Of a stretch of 64,000 nucleotides of DNA, positions 18,301 to 26,694 are shown one piece after another (the first letter of the stretch is position 1; the number at the start of each line of letters is the position of its first letter). Under the pieces are notes generated by a model. The model did not search any database. It had not been told where the DNA came from and worked only from the letters and a program-made list of their open reading frames with translations. This DNA comes from Paenibacillus rigui. GTDB taxonomy: Bacteria > Bacillota > Bacilli > Paenibacillales > NBRC-103111. A program made the position numbers and the translations under genes. The DNA lies in NCBI RefSeq assembly GCF_002234615.1, contig NZ_NMQW01000008.1:303028-367027 (forward strand), read 5' to 3'.

Positions 18301-21300
18301 ATGCCTTACGATGCCAAGGTTGACAATCTGTTCACCATGCTTGAGGTTGGAAACGGATCGGGACATTACAATTATTACAACGCCGAGAAAAAGTTTTACA
18401 GCGCCCTTGATTTGGGCTGGCACGTAGCTCCTACGTTCGGTGAGGATAACCATGATGCGACATGGGGGCAAACGATGAGAAGGACGGTTATCGTCGCTGA
18501 CGATCTTTCCCAGGAATCGCTGCTGCACTCGATGCGCAACATGCGGGTTTACATGGCGGAGGATCCGAACTTTACATTGGATGTGCTAGCCAATGGCCAG
18601 TATATGGGCGCTACCGTAAAAGGAAAAACATTGAATTTCTCCGTTTCCGGTAAAGATGACGTGGCGGAATCCGGCACGATGCCCGAATATAGTTATTTGC
18701 CAGCGTCTTACCAGGCTGATGACCGAGTCGCCAAAGTCGAGCTGATCACTAACGGAGGAAAGGTTATCGATTCCTACTCCCCGATGACGGCTAATTTCAC
18801 CTGGAATCCGAATTATACCGTAACGGGCGGACAGCAATGGTTCGTCGTTAAAGTCACGCAAAAAGACGGCGATCAAATCTATTCGTCGCCTATCTGGTCC
18901 GAGGTGGTGAATACGGACGTTAAAATCAGCGGCGTCAACGTTGTTGGAGACAGTCTGACAGCGACGATCCCTGCGACGATTCAAGCGGGTATTTCCAATT
19001 TGGGTACACAGGATATAACGAATTTGAAGGCACACTTTTACTACGATTCGGCAGATTCGAATCATCTTATCGGCGAGACGACCATTGCCTCCATCGCCTC
19101 CAAAGGTACGGCTACGGCGAGTGTGATATGGGGGAGTCCCGTCTCTGGAAATCATACTATTCTTGTTGTCATTGATGGTCCACCGGGGGATGCTGCCGGA
19201 GATAATATCGTTCAATTGCCTGTTCAAGTGAAAGAGCCTCTTGGCATAAAAATTGTCATAGATGCTTCCCATCAAAATGAAAACACGACTAAAGACAGCA
19301 GCAGCTACAAGGATAATTTGAAGGCAGTGACCAAACAGCTGCAGCAAGAAGGGTACACGGTGGTCGAAAGCACTTATTCGTTGGCTTCGCCTTCTACGCT
19401 TTCAGATGCGCAGGTGCTCATGATCACGTACCCGATGACAGCTTTAACGGACGACGAGAGCCTTGCCGTTACCGCATTTGTTCACAATGGCGGCTCATTA
19501 TTCCTGGCAGGCAAAAGTAATAACAGCACCAGCCCAGCAGAGGATAATAAATTGCTGGCCCAAATAGGCTCATCCATCCGTATTAATGATGACGGGATTT
19601 TTGACACCAGTAAGGATGGGAATTTCTTCGGTGACCCGGTGAATACGGCCTGGGCTGTCCGGCTTCATCCCGGTTTAGTGAAAAATAGATTAACCGACCG
19701 GGTGTTGACGGTTGAATATTACAGTGGAGCAAGCTTGGAGAGTACGGGGCATGCGCCTTTGACGGATACCGATGCCGTGACGATTTTGGCAAGAGGGAAC
19801 GAAACATCGTATCAATCCAATATCAAGAATGGAAGCTATGCTTACGATATCACGAACGATACTTCAGGAGGCTCGGCCATTCCGGTGATTGCCTCCGAGC
19901 AGTTGGGCAAGGGAAGAGTGGTCGTGTCGGGCATGAATTTCCTGAATGATAAGCAAATGGATGAAGCATACAATCCCAAAGGGAACAATGAGCTTTCCTT
20001 GAATGTAATGAACTGGCTTGCCCACCGTGAACCTGTCGTCAGCAGCATTGCAGAGGTGCGTGCCAAGGAGGATGGAGTTCCGGTTGTTATTGAAGGAACG
20101 GTGACGACGGCAGCCGGCGTTTTCTTCGATGCCTTCTATGTGCAGGATGCGACAGGTGGTATCATGGCTTATAAGGAAGCGCCGGAGGGAAGCCTGAAGC
20201 CTGGGGACAAGGTTCGCATTTATGGTCAAATGAAAACATTCGAGAACAACAAGGAGCTTGATTTTGGCTCATTTAATCTCGATGTCATCAAGCTCGGCCA
20301 TACCGATCCTGTCGAGCCGTTACTCGTGTCGACAGGGGAGGCGAGCCTGGAGAAGAACCAAGGGCTGCTTCTTAAGGTGAAGGGAAAGGTAGCATCCAAA
20401 TACGACGAGAACTCCTATGTTGTTGACGATGGAAGTGGCCCTATTCTGGTATTTACCGACGGCTATATTGTGAACCAAAGCGGTTCTGTGCCTGTTCTGC
20501 AAGCAGGGGATACGTTAGAAGCAGTGGGTCTCGCAGGGAAATACGCAGAAGGGATGCGTATCCGCGTTAGAGATACGAAAGAATTGATCAAGACCGCGGC
20601 GGAGCCGTCCCATGATGCCACCTTATCAGGACTGAGCGTTAGCGAAGGGACGTTGACACCGGCGTTTGATCCGAATACAACAGAATATACCGTAGAGGTA
20701 TATTCGGCTTCGGTTGCCGTAACACCAGTTGCATCGTCTTCTGCATCCGCAATGAAGGTCAATGGGACAGCTACGGTGAGCGGGGCTGTGTATACACAAT
20801 ATTTACAAAGTGGAGTTAATTCCGTTTCCATTCAACTGACTGCCGAGGATGGAACGACAGCGAAGGAATATAAGCTTTCTATTTACCGTCTGAGCACAGG
20901 ACACGGAAACAATCACAAGCCTGGCGGCAGTACGTCTGCCACTATCCCGGAAGAACAAGCCGGCGGGGTACAAGGTGAGATGAAGTCGGAGAATGGAAAG
21001 GCAAGGATCGATTTTACCTATGAACCGACAGCTATGGATGCTGCGATCAAGGGAGCAAGCAACGGGAAAGTAACTTTAAAGGCTGTCTCAAATGAGATTG
21101 TTGACAGCACACGGGTTGTCGTAAAACAAGGATCTCTACAGGCACTGCTCCGTGAGCCAAGCTTGAAAATCCTTGCCATTGCTACCCCCTTGGGCTCCTA
21201 TGAGATTCCGGTAGCTCAGATCCAGCTTGGCAGCTGGTCTGCCATGTCCGGTATCCCTCAGACTCAATTGGATCTGACCATCGATATCCGTCACGATGAT

Positions 21301-22155
21301 TATGCCGCAGCAGCAGCCACGAAAAAAGGCTTGCAGGCTAAAGCAGCCGTTGAATTTACTTTGACGGCTACGACAACCGAGGGTCAAAGTAAGGTAATTT
21401 CCAAATTTACCCAGTATGTACCTCGGAAATTAGTTATCGACAGCACATTAAACGGGAATAATCTGGCGGTTGTACGAGTGGAGCAAGATGGTGAGGGCAA
21501 TACCATCTATAATCCGGTGCCTTTCAGCATAACAGGCAGAGAGGTCACGATATTCAGCAGGACGAACAGTACGTATCTTGTAGTGGAAAATACGAAGGAA
21601 TTCCAAGACATGAGCGGTCACTGGGCTCGAGCGGAAGTTCAGTCCATGGCCAATAAGCTGATCGTTCAAGGGACCACTGACGAGAAGTTCGCACCTGACC
21701 GTACGGTTACCCGCGCAGAATTCGCGGCATTGCTTGTTAGAACCTTAGGTCTTACTTCTTCAATAGATCCGAAATCCAAAGCCTCCTTCAACGATATTCA
21801 AATGAAGGATTGGTATAACGGTGTAATTGCCGCAGCAGCGGAACACAGACTTGTATCAGGCTTTGAGGATGGGACGTACCGACCTGACGATCAAATGACC
21901 AGACAAGAAATGACGGTTATGATCTACCGTGCGATGCAGTTTGCGGGTTATTCGCAGGGCACCAGCTCGGCTCCATCATTTAGCGACGAGAAGGAAGTCG
22001 CGGGCTGGGCAAAAGAAGCCATGGCTGCTCTAGCAAATATGCAGATCATCAATGGCGTAACAGCTAACAAGTTTGCTCCTAACCAAACGGCAACACGCGC
22101 GGAAAGTACAGTGATTTTAAACAGAATGCTTAACCATCTGAGCTTCAGCAAATAA
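15355..22155 (+). CDS. Giant SLH-anchored surface protein with lamin-tail, OB-fold and PHP/CehA-like hydrolase domains
   Basis: 2266 residues from ATG 15355 (GGGGAG 7 bp upstream; ATG 15376 behind GAGAGGAAAG is a close alternative). Signal peptide: GKRWTSLALAFLLLIGSF, cleavage near AKAAA. Order of domains: lamin-tail (LTD) at about 50-200 (VVINQIYGAGGNGG, NDFIELYNPMDQEIDLSGW); Ig-like and OB-fold/YhcR-like segments to about 630; PHP/CehA-McbA-like metal hydrolase at about 830-1080 with THNHTNISHDGAG, FSDHSHDID, GHSNVFG, FNHPD and GEDNHD as metal ligands; CARDB-like region; a DUF4350/glutaminase-like segment near 1300 (IVIDASHQNEN); a second OB-fold near 1570-1745; a cadherin-like beta-sandwich near 1752-1846; and three SLH domains at 2083-2262. 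It is likely a secreted phosphohydrolase or nuclease fixed to the cell-wall polymer. Substrate unknown. Confidence 0.88.
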   Translation: MKERKENMTAWLQKGKRWTSLALAFLLLIGSFVPQPMLQQAKAAAQHVVINQIYGAGGNGGATYKNDFIELYNPMDQEIDLSGWSVQYASSTGSTWQVTNLTKKIPAYGYYLISEAGGTNGSAIPSADDTGAITMSAAAGKVALVRSTKALTGGALPADYASVDVVDYVGYGSAAGSYEGTGPTPAPSLTNSVQRKGNGRDTDDNKNDFAAVPANPHNSSSPISIPNNSADPNPLLIQFVNQAGIGTITGDASSVTGGTYVSLYTTNPTVGGAVIESVYAAADGAFSLHFTNAMNASSVYVTSTEPAKAESNAVTIQAATPAVIPVSDKINYTIDATGKGTLGGAAGAAAPNAYIFVYPSSDTSVGNRFISLADGKDYVKADASGAFTVYFSNGTNDVYVTQLTYGSQGKSLESAAVAITKKDSNLITPISSLHTNDSNGKSDKINLAFTVQGVVTVAPNVIGSKAFYIQDATGGINVYGLPAGVTVTQGDLVTINGTIAFYNGLTELVPSTITKDGTALLPEPAVRTVTELTDYTKAESWEGSLVKVTGKVTSVPASADTGGGYNVTIADDKGKTMTLRVMATTDIQVAADIINGLTYTFTAMFSQYDSSSPYTTGYQIFPRSKADVVEMKQVSLQHSALTEAYTDTDVQFTASARNADSVTIYYRAVGASGYETLSMVSTDQQQYIAVLPKASVPANAFEYYVEAKAGSDIKQSGSPSAPYTVNVVADTFAPVLDQELPGDMMKVEDNRPSISVHFNEPSGLNVQSLQVLIDGADVTSQTSVGTDTIQLTLSSDLSIGSHTVNVMVSDTKGNPGTRSWTFQVVPVFTGGNHYRGTTHNHTNISHDGAGSPEAALQAAKAHKYDFFAFSDHSHDIDSTQVDQDTVEHKGQPERTGGADWQLTKKLAKDYTNDSFVVFPAFEMTATTWGHSNVFGTDNFIDRKQNGGLYQDLNKYYAWVMTYDDVAAQFNHPDMSANAFNNFMPYDAKVDNLFTMLEVGNGSGHYNYYNAEKKFYSALDLGWHVAPTFGEDNHDATWGQTMRRTVIVADDLSQESLLHSMRNMRVYMAEDPNFTLDVLANGQYMGATVKGKTLNFSVSGKDDVAESGTMPEYSYLPASYQADDRVAKVELITNGGKVIDSYSPMTANFTWNPNYTVTGGQQWFVVKVTQKDGDQIYSSPIWSEVVNTDVKISGVNVVGDSLTATIPATIQAGISNLGTQDITNLKAHFYYDSADSNHLIGETTIASIASKGTATASVIWGSPVSGNHTILVVIDGPPGDAAGDNIVQLPVQVKEPLGIKIVIDASHQNENTTKDSSSYKDNLKAVTKQLQQEGYTVVESTYSLASPSTLSDAQVLMITYPMTALTDDESLAVTAFVHNGGSLFLAGKSNNSTSPAEDNKLLAQIGSSIRINDDGIFDTSKDGNFFGDPVNTAWAVRLHPGLVKNRLTDRVLTVEYYSGASLESTGHAPLTDTDAVTILARGNETSYQSNIKNGSYAYDITNDTSGGSAIPVIASEQLGKGRVVVSGMNFLNDKQMDEAYNPKGNNELSLNVMNWLAHREPVVSSIAEVRAKEDGVPVVIEGTVTTAAGVFFDAFYVQDATGGIMAYKEAPEGSLKPGDKVRIYGQMKTFENNKELDFGSFNLDVIKLGHTDPVEPLLVSTGEASLEKNQGLLLKVKGKVASKYDENSYVVDDGSGPILVFTDGYIVNQSGSVPVLQAGDTLEAVGLAGKYAEGMRIRVRDTKELIKTAAEPSHDATLSGLSVSEGTLTPAFDPNTTEYTVEVYSASVAVTPVASSSASAMKVNGTATVSGAVYTQYLQSGVNSVSIQLTAEDGTTAKEYKLSIYRLSTGHGNNHKPGGSTSATIPEEQAGGVQGEMKSENGKARIDFTYEPTAMDAAIKGASNGKVTLKAVSNEIVDSTRVVVKQGSLQALLREPSLKILAIATPLGSYEIPVAQIQLGSWSAMSGIPQTQLDLTIDIRHDDYAAAAATKKGLQAKAAVEFTLTATTTEGQSKVISKFTQYVPRKLVIDSTLNGNNLAVVRVEQDGEGNTIYNPVPFSITGREVTIFSRTNSTYLVVENTKEFQDMSGHWARAEVQSMANKLIVQGTTDEKFAPDRTVTRAEFAALLVRTLGLTSSIDPKSKASFNDIQMKDWYNGVIAAAAEHRLVSGFEDGTYRPDDQMTRQEMTVMIYRAMQFAGYSQGTSSAPSFSDEKEVAGWAKEAMAALANMQIINGVTANKFAPNQTATRAESTVILNRMLNHLSFSK

Positions 22156-22175
22156 AAATAGCGTTACAAAAAAAC

Positions 22176-22216
22176 AAACCCTTTTAGTCCTTGGCGACTA
22201 AAAGGGTTTTGCTTTT
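22176..22216. terminator. Bidirectional terminator between convergent genes
   Basis: AACCCTTTTAGTC/GACTAAAAGGGTT stem with loop CTTGGC and TTTTGCTTTT after it. The minus-strand side reads into TTTTTTTGT, so it also serves the MFS gene. Confidence 0.8.
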
Positions 22217-22238
22217 GAAGTGGTAAAAAGAAAATCTA

Positions 22239-23495
22239 TTACTCTGCCTCCGCCGCCCATTCCTTAAGCGTGCGGTCCGACGGGAGGAGGAAAGTCAATA
22301 AGCCGAGCAGCGGCAGAAAGCTGACCATCTGCATGACAAGAGGTAATTTAAAAAGGTCGATCAATCCGCCTAGAGCAACGGCGCCAAGGGCACCCAGTCC
22401 AAACGCCAAGCCGGTAATGAGGCCCGACACGGTGCCAACTTTTCCCGGAATAAGCTCCTGGGCGTACACAACCGTGACTGAGAAGCTGGATAAAATAATA
22501 AGTCCGTTAATTAATAGAATGACATAGGCCCAAAATGCATTGGCGTAAGGCAGTACCAGCGCCAGCGGGGCTGATCCGAGCATGGAAAAGAAAATCATAT
22601 TGCGGCGGCCGAATTTATCGGCGAGCGGTCCGCCCAGGAAAGTGCCCACCGCACCTGCAGCGGCAAATAAGAAAATGTACAGCTGGGCGTGTTCCAGTGT
22701 AATGTTGAACTTCTCCATCAAATAGAACGGATAGTAAATAGAAACGCCGGAATGGTACCATGATCTCGCGAACACAAGGAAAATGAGCAGCATGACCGCG
22801 AAGGTAATCTGCTTTTTCCGGTGGGGACTCATTCGGCGTACAACGGCAGACTTTACCGGTCTCGGGTGCGCAGCCAAATATCCCCCATACCACCGGGCGA
22901 TGAACATTTGCACGGCAATCCCCAGTCCCGCGACGACTGTGAACCAAATGGCTCCCTTTTGACCGAGCGGTACAAAAATGAGCGCAGTCATAATGGAAGC
23001 AAGCGATTGGCCAGCATTGCCGCCAACCTGGAAGATGGACTGGGCCAATCCGCGGCGCGACCCTCCGGCCATGTAGGCAACCCGTGAGCCTTCCGGATGG
23101 AAGATGGCGGAGCCGAAGCCGACGAATATGACAGACAGCAGAATGAGCCAATAGTTCGGAGAGAACGCCAGACCGAATACCCCTAAGCAGGTGAGAGCCA
23201 TACCCAGAGGGAGCATGTAGGGCGACGGCTTCCGGTCCGAGTACATGCCGACGGCGGGCTGCATCACGGAAGCCGTCATGTTCAGACCGAAGACGATCAT
23301 CCCCGACTGCATATAGTTCAGGTGCATCGTATCCTTCAGAATCGGCAAAATGGCGGGAATGATGGATTGAATCGAATCGTTAAACAAATGAACGATACTA
23401 ATGGCCAGCAAAATACGAAATACCGTCGGCCGCGCATCGGGGATCTGACTGTATTTCGTTGACTTCAAGGCTGCCGTTCCGGCTTGAGCTTGCAT
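22239..23495 (-). CDS. MFS transporter, fosmidomycin-resistance (Fsr) family
   Basis: About 418 residues with 12 predicted membrane helices. The opening IVHLFNDSIQSIIPAILPILK and the loop AVGMYSDRKPSPYMLPLG are typical of the Fsr branch of the major facilitator superfamily; ADKFGRRNMIFFSMLGSAPL is the second-half MFS loop. It is probably a proton-coupled drug or metabolite exporter; the natural substrate is unknown. I place the start at ATG 23495 (GAGGAG 11 bp upstream); the in-frame TTG at 23504 sits only 2 bp from the ribosome site. The gene lies 35 bp downstream of psd on the same strand with no terminator between, so co-transcription is likely. Confidence 0.88.
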   Translation of the reverse strand: MQAQAGTAALKSTKYSQIPDARPTVFRILLAISIVHLFNDSIQSIIPAILPILKDTMHLNYMQSGMIVFGLNMTASVMQPAVGMYSDRKPSPYMLPLGMALTCLGVFGLAFSPNYWLILLSVIFVGFGSAIFHPEGSRVAYMAGGSRRGLAQSIFQVGGNAGQSLASIMTALIFVPLGQKGAIWFTVVAGLGIAVQMFIARWYGGYLAAHPRPVKSAVVRRMSPHRKKQITFAVMLLIFLVFARSWYHSGVSIYYPFYLMEKFNITLEHAQLYIFLFAAAGAVGTFLGGPLADKFGRRNMIFFSMLGSAPLALVLPYANAFWAYVILLINGLIILSSFSVTVVYAQELIPGKVGTVSGLITGLAFGLGALGAVALGGLIDLFKLPLVMQMVSFLPLLGLLTFLLPSDRTLKEWAAEAE

Positions 23496-23530
23496 GATGT
23501 CCAAATCTCCTCTTCTGTGGGCCGTACGGT

Positions 23531-24319
23531 TTACGACTCTTTAATGGTACCCAAGGCTTCTCCCATTTTGACTTTACTGCCAACCTGAAGGTCCTTACGG
23601 CCCTCGAAGGTACCGGATTCCATCAACAATACGACGGTGGAACCGAATTCGAAGTAAGCCAACTCATCTCCGCGACCCGGCTGTTCCGGAAGCGGTGACA
23701 CATATTGAATGCTGCTGACGTTCATTGCGCCGACCTTGACTACGGCCAGCTCACCGCCCTCATGCTGCATGTAAGTGATCAGCCTTTCATTGCGGCTCAA
23801 TACTCTGCGCATATGGCGAAGACCGAACTCATTCACCGGATAGACTCGGCCGGGCACATGTTCTTTTTCAATAATCGTACCTTCTACAGGGGTATGGATC
23901 CGGTGGTAATCGGTAGGACTCAAATAAAGCACATAGTAAAATCCGTTCGTATAGTTTACGGTACGAGGAGAGTGATTCAACAGCTCCTCCACCGTATAAT
24001 CTTGTCCCTTCACATTCAGGATAAGTCCTTCGCTGATGGGTCCCATACCGGTAATGGCGGCGTCCACCGGACTTACGATTTTATGTGGAGCTACATCCAC
24101 CGGACGAAGGCCGGTCTTGAGGCGCCTTGTGAAAAAATCGTTCAAGGAAGCGTACTCGCTCAGCTTTTTCTCAGCGTCCTCAATTCGAATTCCATATATT
24201 TTGGCAAAGCGCGGAATGAAGCTGCGGCTTGCTCTTGATTTAGCAAAGGCGCCGGTCAATCGGGAGATCGTCTTGCGGGAAGATAGCTCCGTTAACAAGC
24301 GAAAAAACGATTTGGTCAT
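23531..24319 (-). CDS. psd: Phosphatidylserine decarboxylase proenzyme
   Basis: 262 residues from ATG 24319, equal to the length of B. subtilis Psd (263). It converts phosphatidylserine to phosphatidylethanolamine at the membrane. The self-cleavage site is FGSTVVLL near the C-terminus (GST, with the Ser becoming the pyruvoyl group); YLSPTDYHRIHTPVEG and VSPVDAAI are the conserved active-site segments. The ribosome site (AGGTGA, about 11 bp upstream) is weak. No pssA gene is adjacent, unlike B. subtilis. The MFS gene follows on the same strand. Confidence 0.95.
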   Translation of the reverse strand: MTKSFFRLLTELSSRKTISRLTGAFAKSRASRSFIPRFAKIYGIRIEDAEKKLSEYASLNDFFTRRLKTGLRPVDVAPHKIVSPVDAAITGMGPISEGLILNVKGQDYTVEELLNHSPRTVNYTNGFYYVLYLSPTDYHRIHTPVEGTIIEKEHVPGRVYPVNEFGLRHMRRVLSRNERLITYMQHEGGELAVVKVGAMNVSSIQYVSPLPEQPGRGDELAYFEFGSTVVLLMESGTFEGRKDLQVGSKVKMGEALGTIKES

Positions 24320-24391
24320 AACAGTCAATTCACCTATTCTTTCGTAATGTGGTCTAACGATTATCTTGACATAGAACCTGCTTTTAAGCAA

Positions 24392-24435
24392 GAAAAAAAG
24401 AACCCTCCTAAGCACCGCTCAGCGGTGAAGAGAGT
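24392..24435 (-). terminator. Terminator in front of psd, ending a minus-strand transcript
   Basis: Reverse-strand hairpin CACCGC-TGA-GCGGTG nested in an outer ACTCTC/GAGGGT pairing and followed by CTTTTTTTC. It lies 27 bp downstream of the stop of the small ORF 24462-24704 and supports transcription of that ORF. Confidence 0.7.
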
Positions 24436-24461
24436 CTTAAATGGATTCCCGGGCTGCAAGT

Positions 24462-24704
24462 CTAAGCGGTCTTGGTTTCCGTGGTTTCAGGGTTTTCTGC
24501 GGTTGGCCCTGATTTGTATTCCCCGCACGATAAACAAGAGGATACATTTACCATAATAGGGTTACACGAGCCGGAAAACTTGGTACAATGAATGGGTGTT
24601 TTGCTTTGCGGGTCTGCGGAAATCATGATGCAATACGAACAGCTGGAGACGAGTTCTGCGGTCACGTGCAGGAGAACTTTTTGTGTCTGTTGGAGTTCTT
24701 CCAC
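24462..24704 (-). CDS. Small cysteine-rich hypothetical protein
   Basis: 80 residues from GTG 24704. AAGGGGG lies about 10 bp upstream and a clear terminator lies just downstream, which together are why I keep it. Seven Cys are arranged CSYC, HC, SC and CLSC across residues 22-60, suggesting a small zinc- or disulfide-bound fold. There is no signal peptide or membrane segment. The family is not recognised. If it is not a gene, then 24320-24852 is a 533-bp gap holding only the terminator. Nothing else was seen in 24705-24852 beyond AT-rich upstream sequence. Confidence 0.42.
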   Translation of the reverse strand: MEELQQTQKVLLHVTAELVSSCSYCIMISADPQSKTPIHCTKFSGSCNPIMVNVSSCLSCGEYKSGPTAENPETTETKTA

Positions 24705-24852
24705 GAATCGGTGGCCCCCTTACATGAACTTATTGTTTGCGGCTCATTGATAACGCATACATGTCAATAGTAACACAATGCAACTCACAGATAAACCATA
24801 ATATACCAAATAATGGTTTGGACAATTTGTGAATCGAAGGAGAGAGTAACCT

Positions 24853-25818
24853 GTGCCTAATGTAGATTATCCCTTATCCCAGCTTCTGCAATATGTTCCC
24901 GAGCTCACGGCCGAGCCTGATTTTGATGCCTTTTGGGACCGTGCCAAAGCGGAATCGTCAAAAGTGGCATTGGATGCTAAGATCGAGCTGGTAGAGAACC
25001 ATCCGTTAAAAAGCATCCGTATTTATGATGTGGTCTACAACGGAACTGACGGGACACCGATCCATGGCTGGTATGTGACACCTCAAGGTGAGCATGGGCC
25101 GGGCTCGCTTCCGGTCATTGTGAAGTATCACGGATACAGCGGGGACCGAGGCAGACCTAACGATTTGCTGCAATGGGCAGCCATGGGCTTTGCTGCTTTT
25201 GCGGTAGATGTCAGGGGACAATGCGGTGCATCCCCCGATTATGCAGTGTATCCGCAGGGCAGCTCTCCAGGCTGGATGACGCTGGGCTTGCTGGACCCGG
25301 AAGCTTACTATTACAAGCAAGTATACCTCGATTGTATTCGTGCATTGGATTTCGTCGTTTCCCGAGAGGAAGTGGATGCCGGCCGCATGGCCGTATATGG
25401 AGGGAGTCAAGGCGGGGGATTGGCTTTGGCTGTGGCGGGACTGGACAGCCGTCCTAAGCTTTGTATGCCTGTGTTTCCTTATTTGTGCCACTTCCGCCGT
25501 TCGGTTGAGCAGCATAGTACGGGACCGTATGCCGAAATTAAAAATTGGTTCCGCAGGTTCGACCCTGCGCATGAGCTGGAGGAGCAAGTGTACCGTACCC
25601 TCAGCTATTTTGACGGGATGAATATGGCGGCTAGAATCCAAGCGAAAACCTTGATGGCGATTACGCTCCAGGATACGACCTGCCCGCCTTCCACATGCTT
25701 TGCGGCTTACAATCATCTGACTGTGGAAAAGGAATTGAAGCTGTATCCTGATTTTGGGCATGAGGCTCTGCCTTTCCATGAAGAAGCCATGATGCGTTTT
25801 GCTGATCAATATTTGTAA
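24853..25818 (+). CDS. Acetyl xylan esterase / cephalosporin-C deacetylase, CE7 family
   Basis: 321 residues, the normal CE7 length (about 318-325), cytoplasmic (no signal peptide). Alpha/beta hydrolase with CE7 landmarks: RGQ (VDVRGQCGAS, oxyanion loop), nucleophile in YGGSQGGGLAL, Asp in LQDTTCPPST and His in GHEALPF. It removes acetyl groups from short xylo-oligosaccharides and from cephalosporin C. The start is GTG 24853 with AAGGAGAGAG upstream. The next feature is the thiamine riboswitch, so this is a single-gene unit. The xylose-type importer 13 kb away is compatible with a xylan-oligosaccharide diet, but there is no direct linkage. Confidence 0.93.
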   Translation: MPNVDYPLSQLLQYVPELTAEPDFDAFWDRAKAESSKVALDAKIELVENHPLKSIRIYDVVYNGTDGTPIHGWYVTPQGEHGPGSLPVIVKYHGYSGDRGRPNDLLQWAAMGFAAFAVDVRGQCGASPDYAVYPQGSSPGWMTLGLLDPEAYYYKQVYLDCIRALDFVVSREEVDAGRMAVYGGSQGGGLALAVAGLDSRPKLCMPVFPYLCHFRRSVEQHSTGPYAEIKNWFRRFDPAHELEEQVYRTLSYFDGMNMAARIQAKTLMAITLQDTTCPPSTCFAAYNHLTVEKELKLYPDFGHEALPFHEEAMMRFADQYL

Positions 25819-25840
25819 AAAGCTACCTGCACCAGATGCA

Positions 25841-25868
25841 TTGACATTTATTACAAACATGTTAATAT
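25841..25868 (+). promoter_or_regulatory. Promoter of the thiamine riboswitch operon
   Basis: TTGACA (25841-25846), 16-bp spacer, TAATAT (25863-25868); the predicted start lies at the first bases of the riboswitch. Confidence 0.55.
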
Positions 25869-25874
25869 GGATAT

Positions 25875-25966
25875 GTCACTAGGGGAGCCTTAACGGCTGA
25901 GATTGGATCAATAGATCCTAGACCCTCTGAACCTGATCTGGTTTGCACCAGCGTAGGGAAGTGGAG
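25875..25966 (+). promoter_or_regulatory. TPP riboswitch (THI box)
   Basis: All conserved TPP aptamer blocks are present: AGGGGAGCC, GGCTGAGATT, ACCCTCTGAACCTGATCTG and CAGCGTAGGGAAGTGG. P1 pairs CACT (25877-25880) with AGTG (25960-25963). GGAAGTGG (25957-25964) is the exact complement of CCACTTCC (26003-26010) in the downstream terminator, so without ligand it can form the antiterminator. With TPP bound it is held in P1 and the terminator forms. It controls ykoEDC-tenA. Confidence 0.97.
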
Positions 25967-26000
25967 AACGTTAGAAGCGTGTGTTCCTACATAACATGCA

Positions 26001-26033
26001 GACCACTTCCAAGCCTTGGAGGTGGTCTTTTTG
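26001..26033 (+). terminator. TPP-controlled terminator
   Basis: GACCACTTCCAAG pairs with the following CTTGGAGGTGGTC and is followed by TTTTT. Its left arm competes with the riboswitch 3' strand. Confidence 0.9.
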
Positions 26034-26106
26034 CGTGTACAGGAAAGTATATCGCATAACAGAGGTTCAGTACGGAACCCCATGAAATGAAGAGGAGTGG
26101 TTCATC

Positions 26107-26694
26107 ATGTCCAAAGGTTTGAAGCTATCCGATATTCTGGTCACGATCGTGATCGCCATTGTGTTCGGCATTATTTATCGTTTATGGGGCGATGTCTCCA
26201 ATGTAGTCAAGCTCGCGGGCTGGCAGCTGGATCAGCTTCTCTACGGTTTATGGTTTATCGCTTCGACGGTAGCTGCGCTATTGATCCGCAAGCCGGGCGT
26301 GGCACTGCTGGCTGAAGTAGCGGCTGCGTCTGGCGAGCTGATTGCAGGCTCGCAGTACGGCGTAGAATCACTCACGTACGGTATCGTTCAAGGCTTGTGT
26401 GCTGAGCTTGTCTTTGCGTTGTTCCGTTACCGCAGCTTCTCGGCCTCAACGGCTTGTCTGGCGGGGATCGCAGCGGCAGCTGGTTCGCTTGTGTTCGACG
26501 GGTTTAAAGGGTATTTGCTCGATTTGCAATCCTGGAATTTAATCCTGTACTTCGTTTTCCGCTTTATCGGCGGCGTTTTCATTACGGGCTTATGCGCCTA
26601 CTGGCTCGTTAAAGCGTTGGAAGCGACTGGCGTCACACAGCTTGTTCGTCCGGCGAGCCGTGACGATTTTGATGCGCTGGAGCGCAAAAACTAA
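26107..26694 (+). CDS. ykoE: ECF transporter substrate-binding (S) component for thiamine precursor, YkoE type
   Basis: 195 residues, about 5-6 membrane helices. Segments LSDILVTIVIAIVFGIIYRLWGD, LLAEVAAASGELIAGSQYG and FDGFKGYLLDL are typical of YkoE, the S component predicted to bind hydroxymethylpyrimidine or a related thiamine precursor. AGAGGAGTGG precedes the ATG. It is the first gene after the TPP riboswitch, and its stop overlaps the ATG of the ATPase gene (TAATG). B. subtilis has ykoF in front of this gene; it is absent here. Confidence 0.93.
   Translation: MSKGLKLSDILVTIVIAIVFGIIYRLWGDVSNVVKLAGWQLDQLLYGLWFIASTVAALLIRKPGVALLAEVAAASGELIAGSQYGVESLTYGIVQGLCAELVFALFRYRSFSASTACLAGIAAAAGSLVFDGFKGYLLDLQSWNLILYFVFRFIGGVFITGLCAYWLVKALEATGVTQLVRPASRDDFDALERKN

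Noticed and set aside
25988..25998. ACATAACAT in the riboswitch region as another copy of the purine-operon motif
   Set aside because: Only the short right half matches, the rest of the motif and promoter placement are absent, and the gene context is thiamine.
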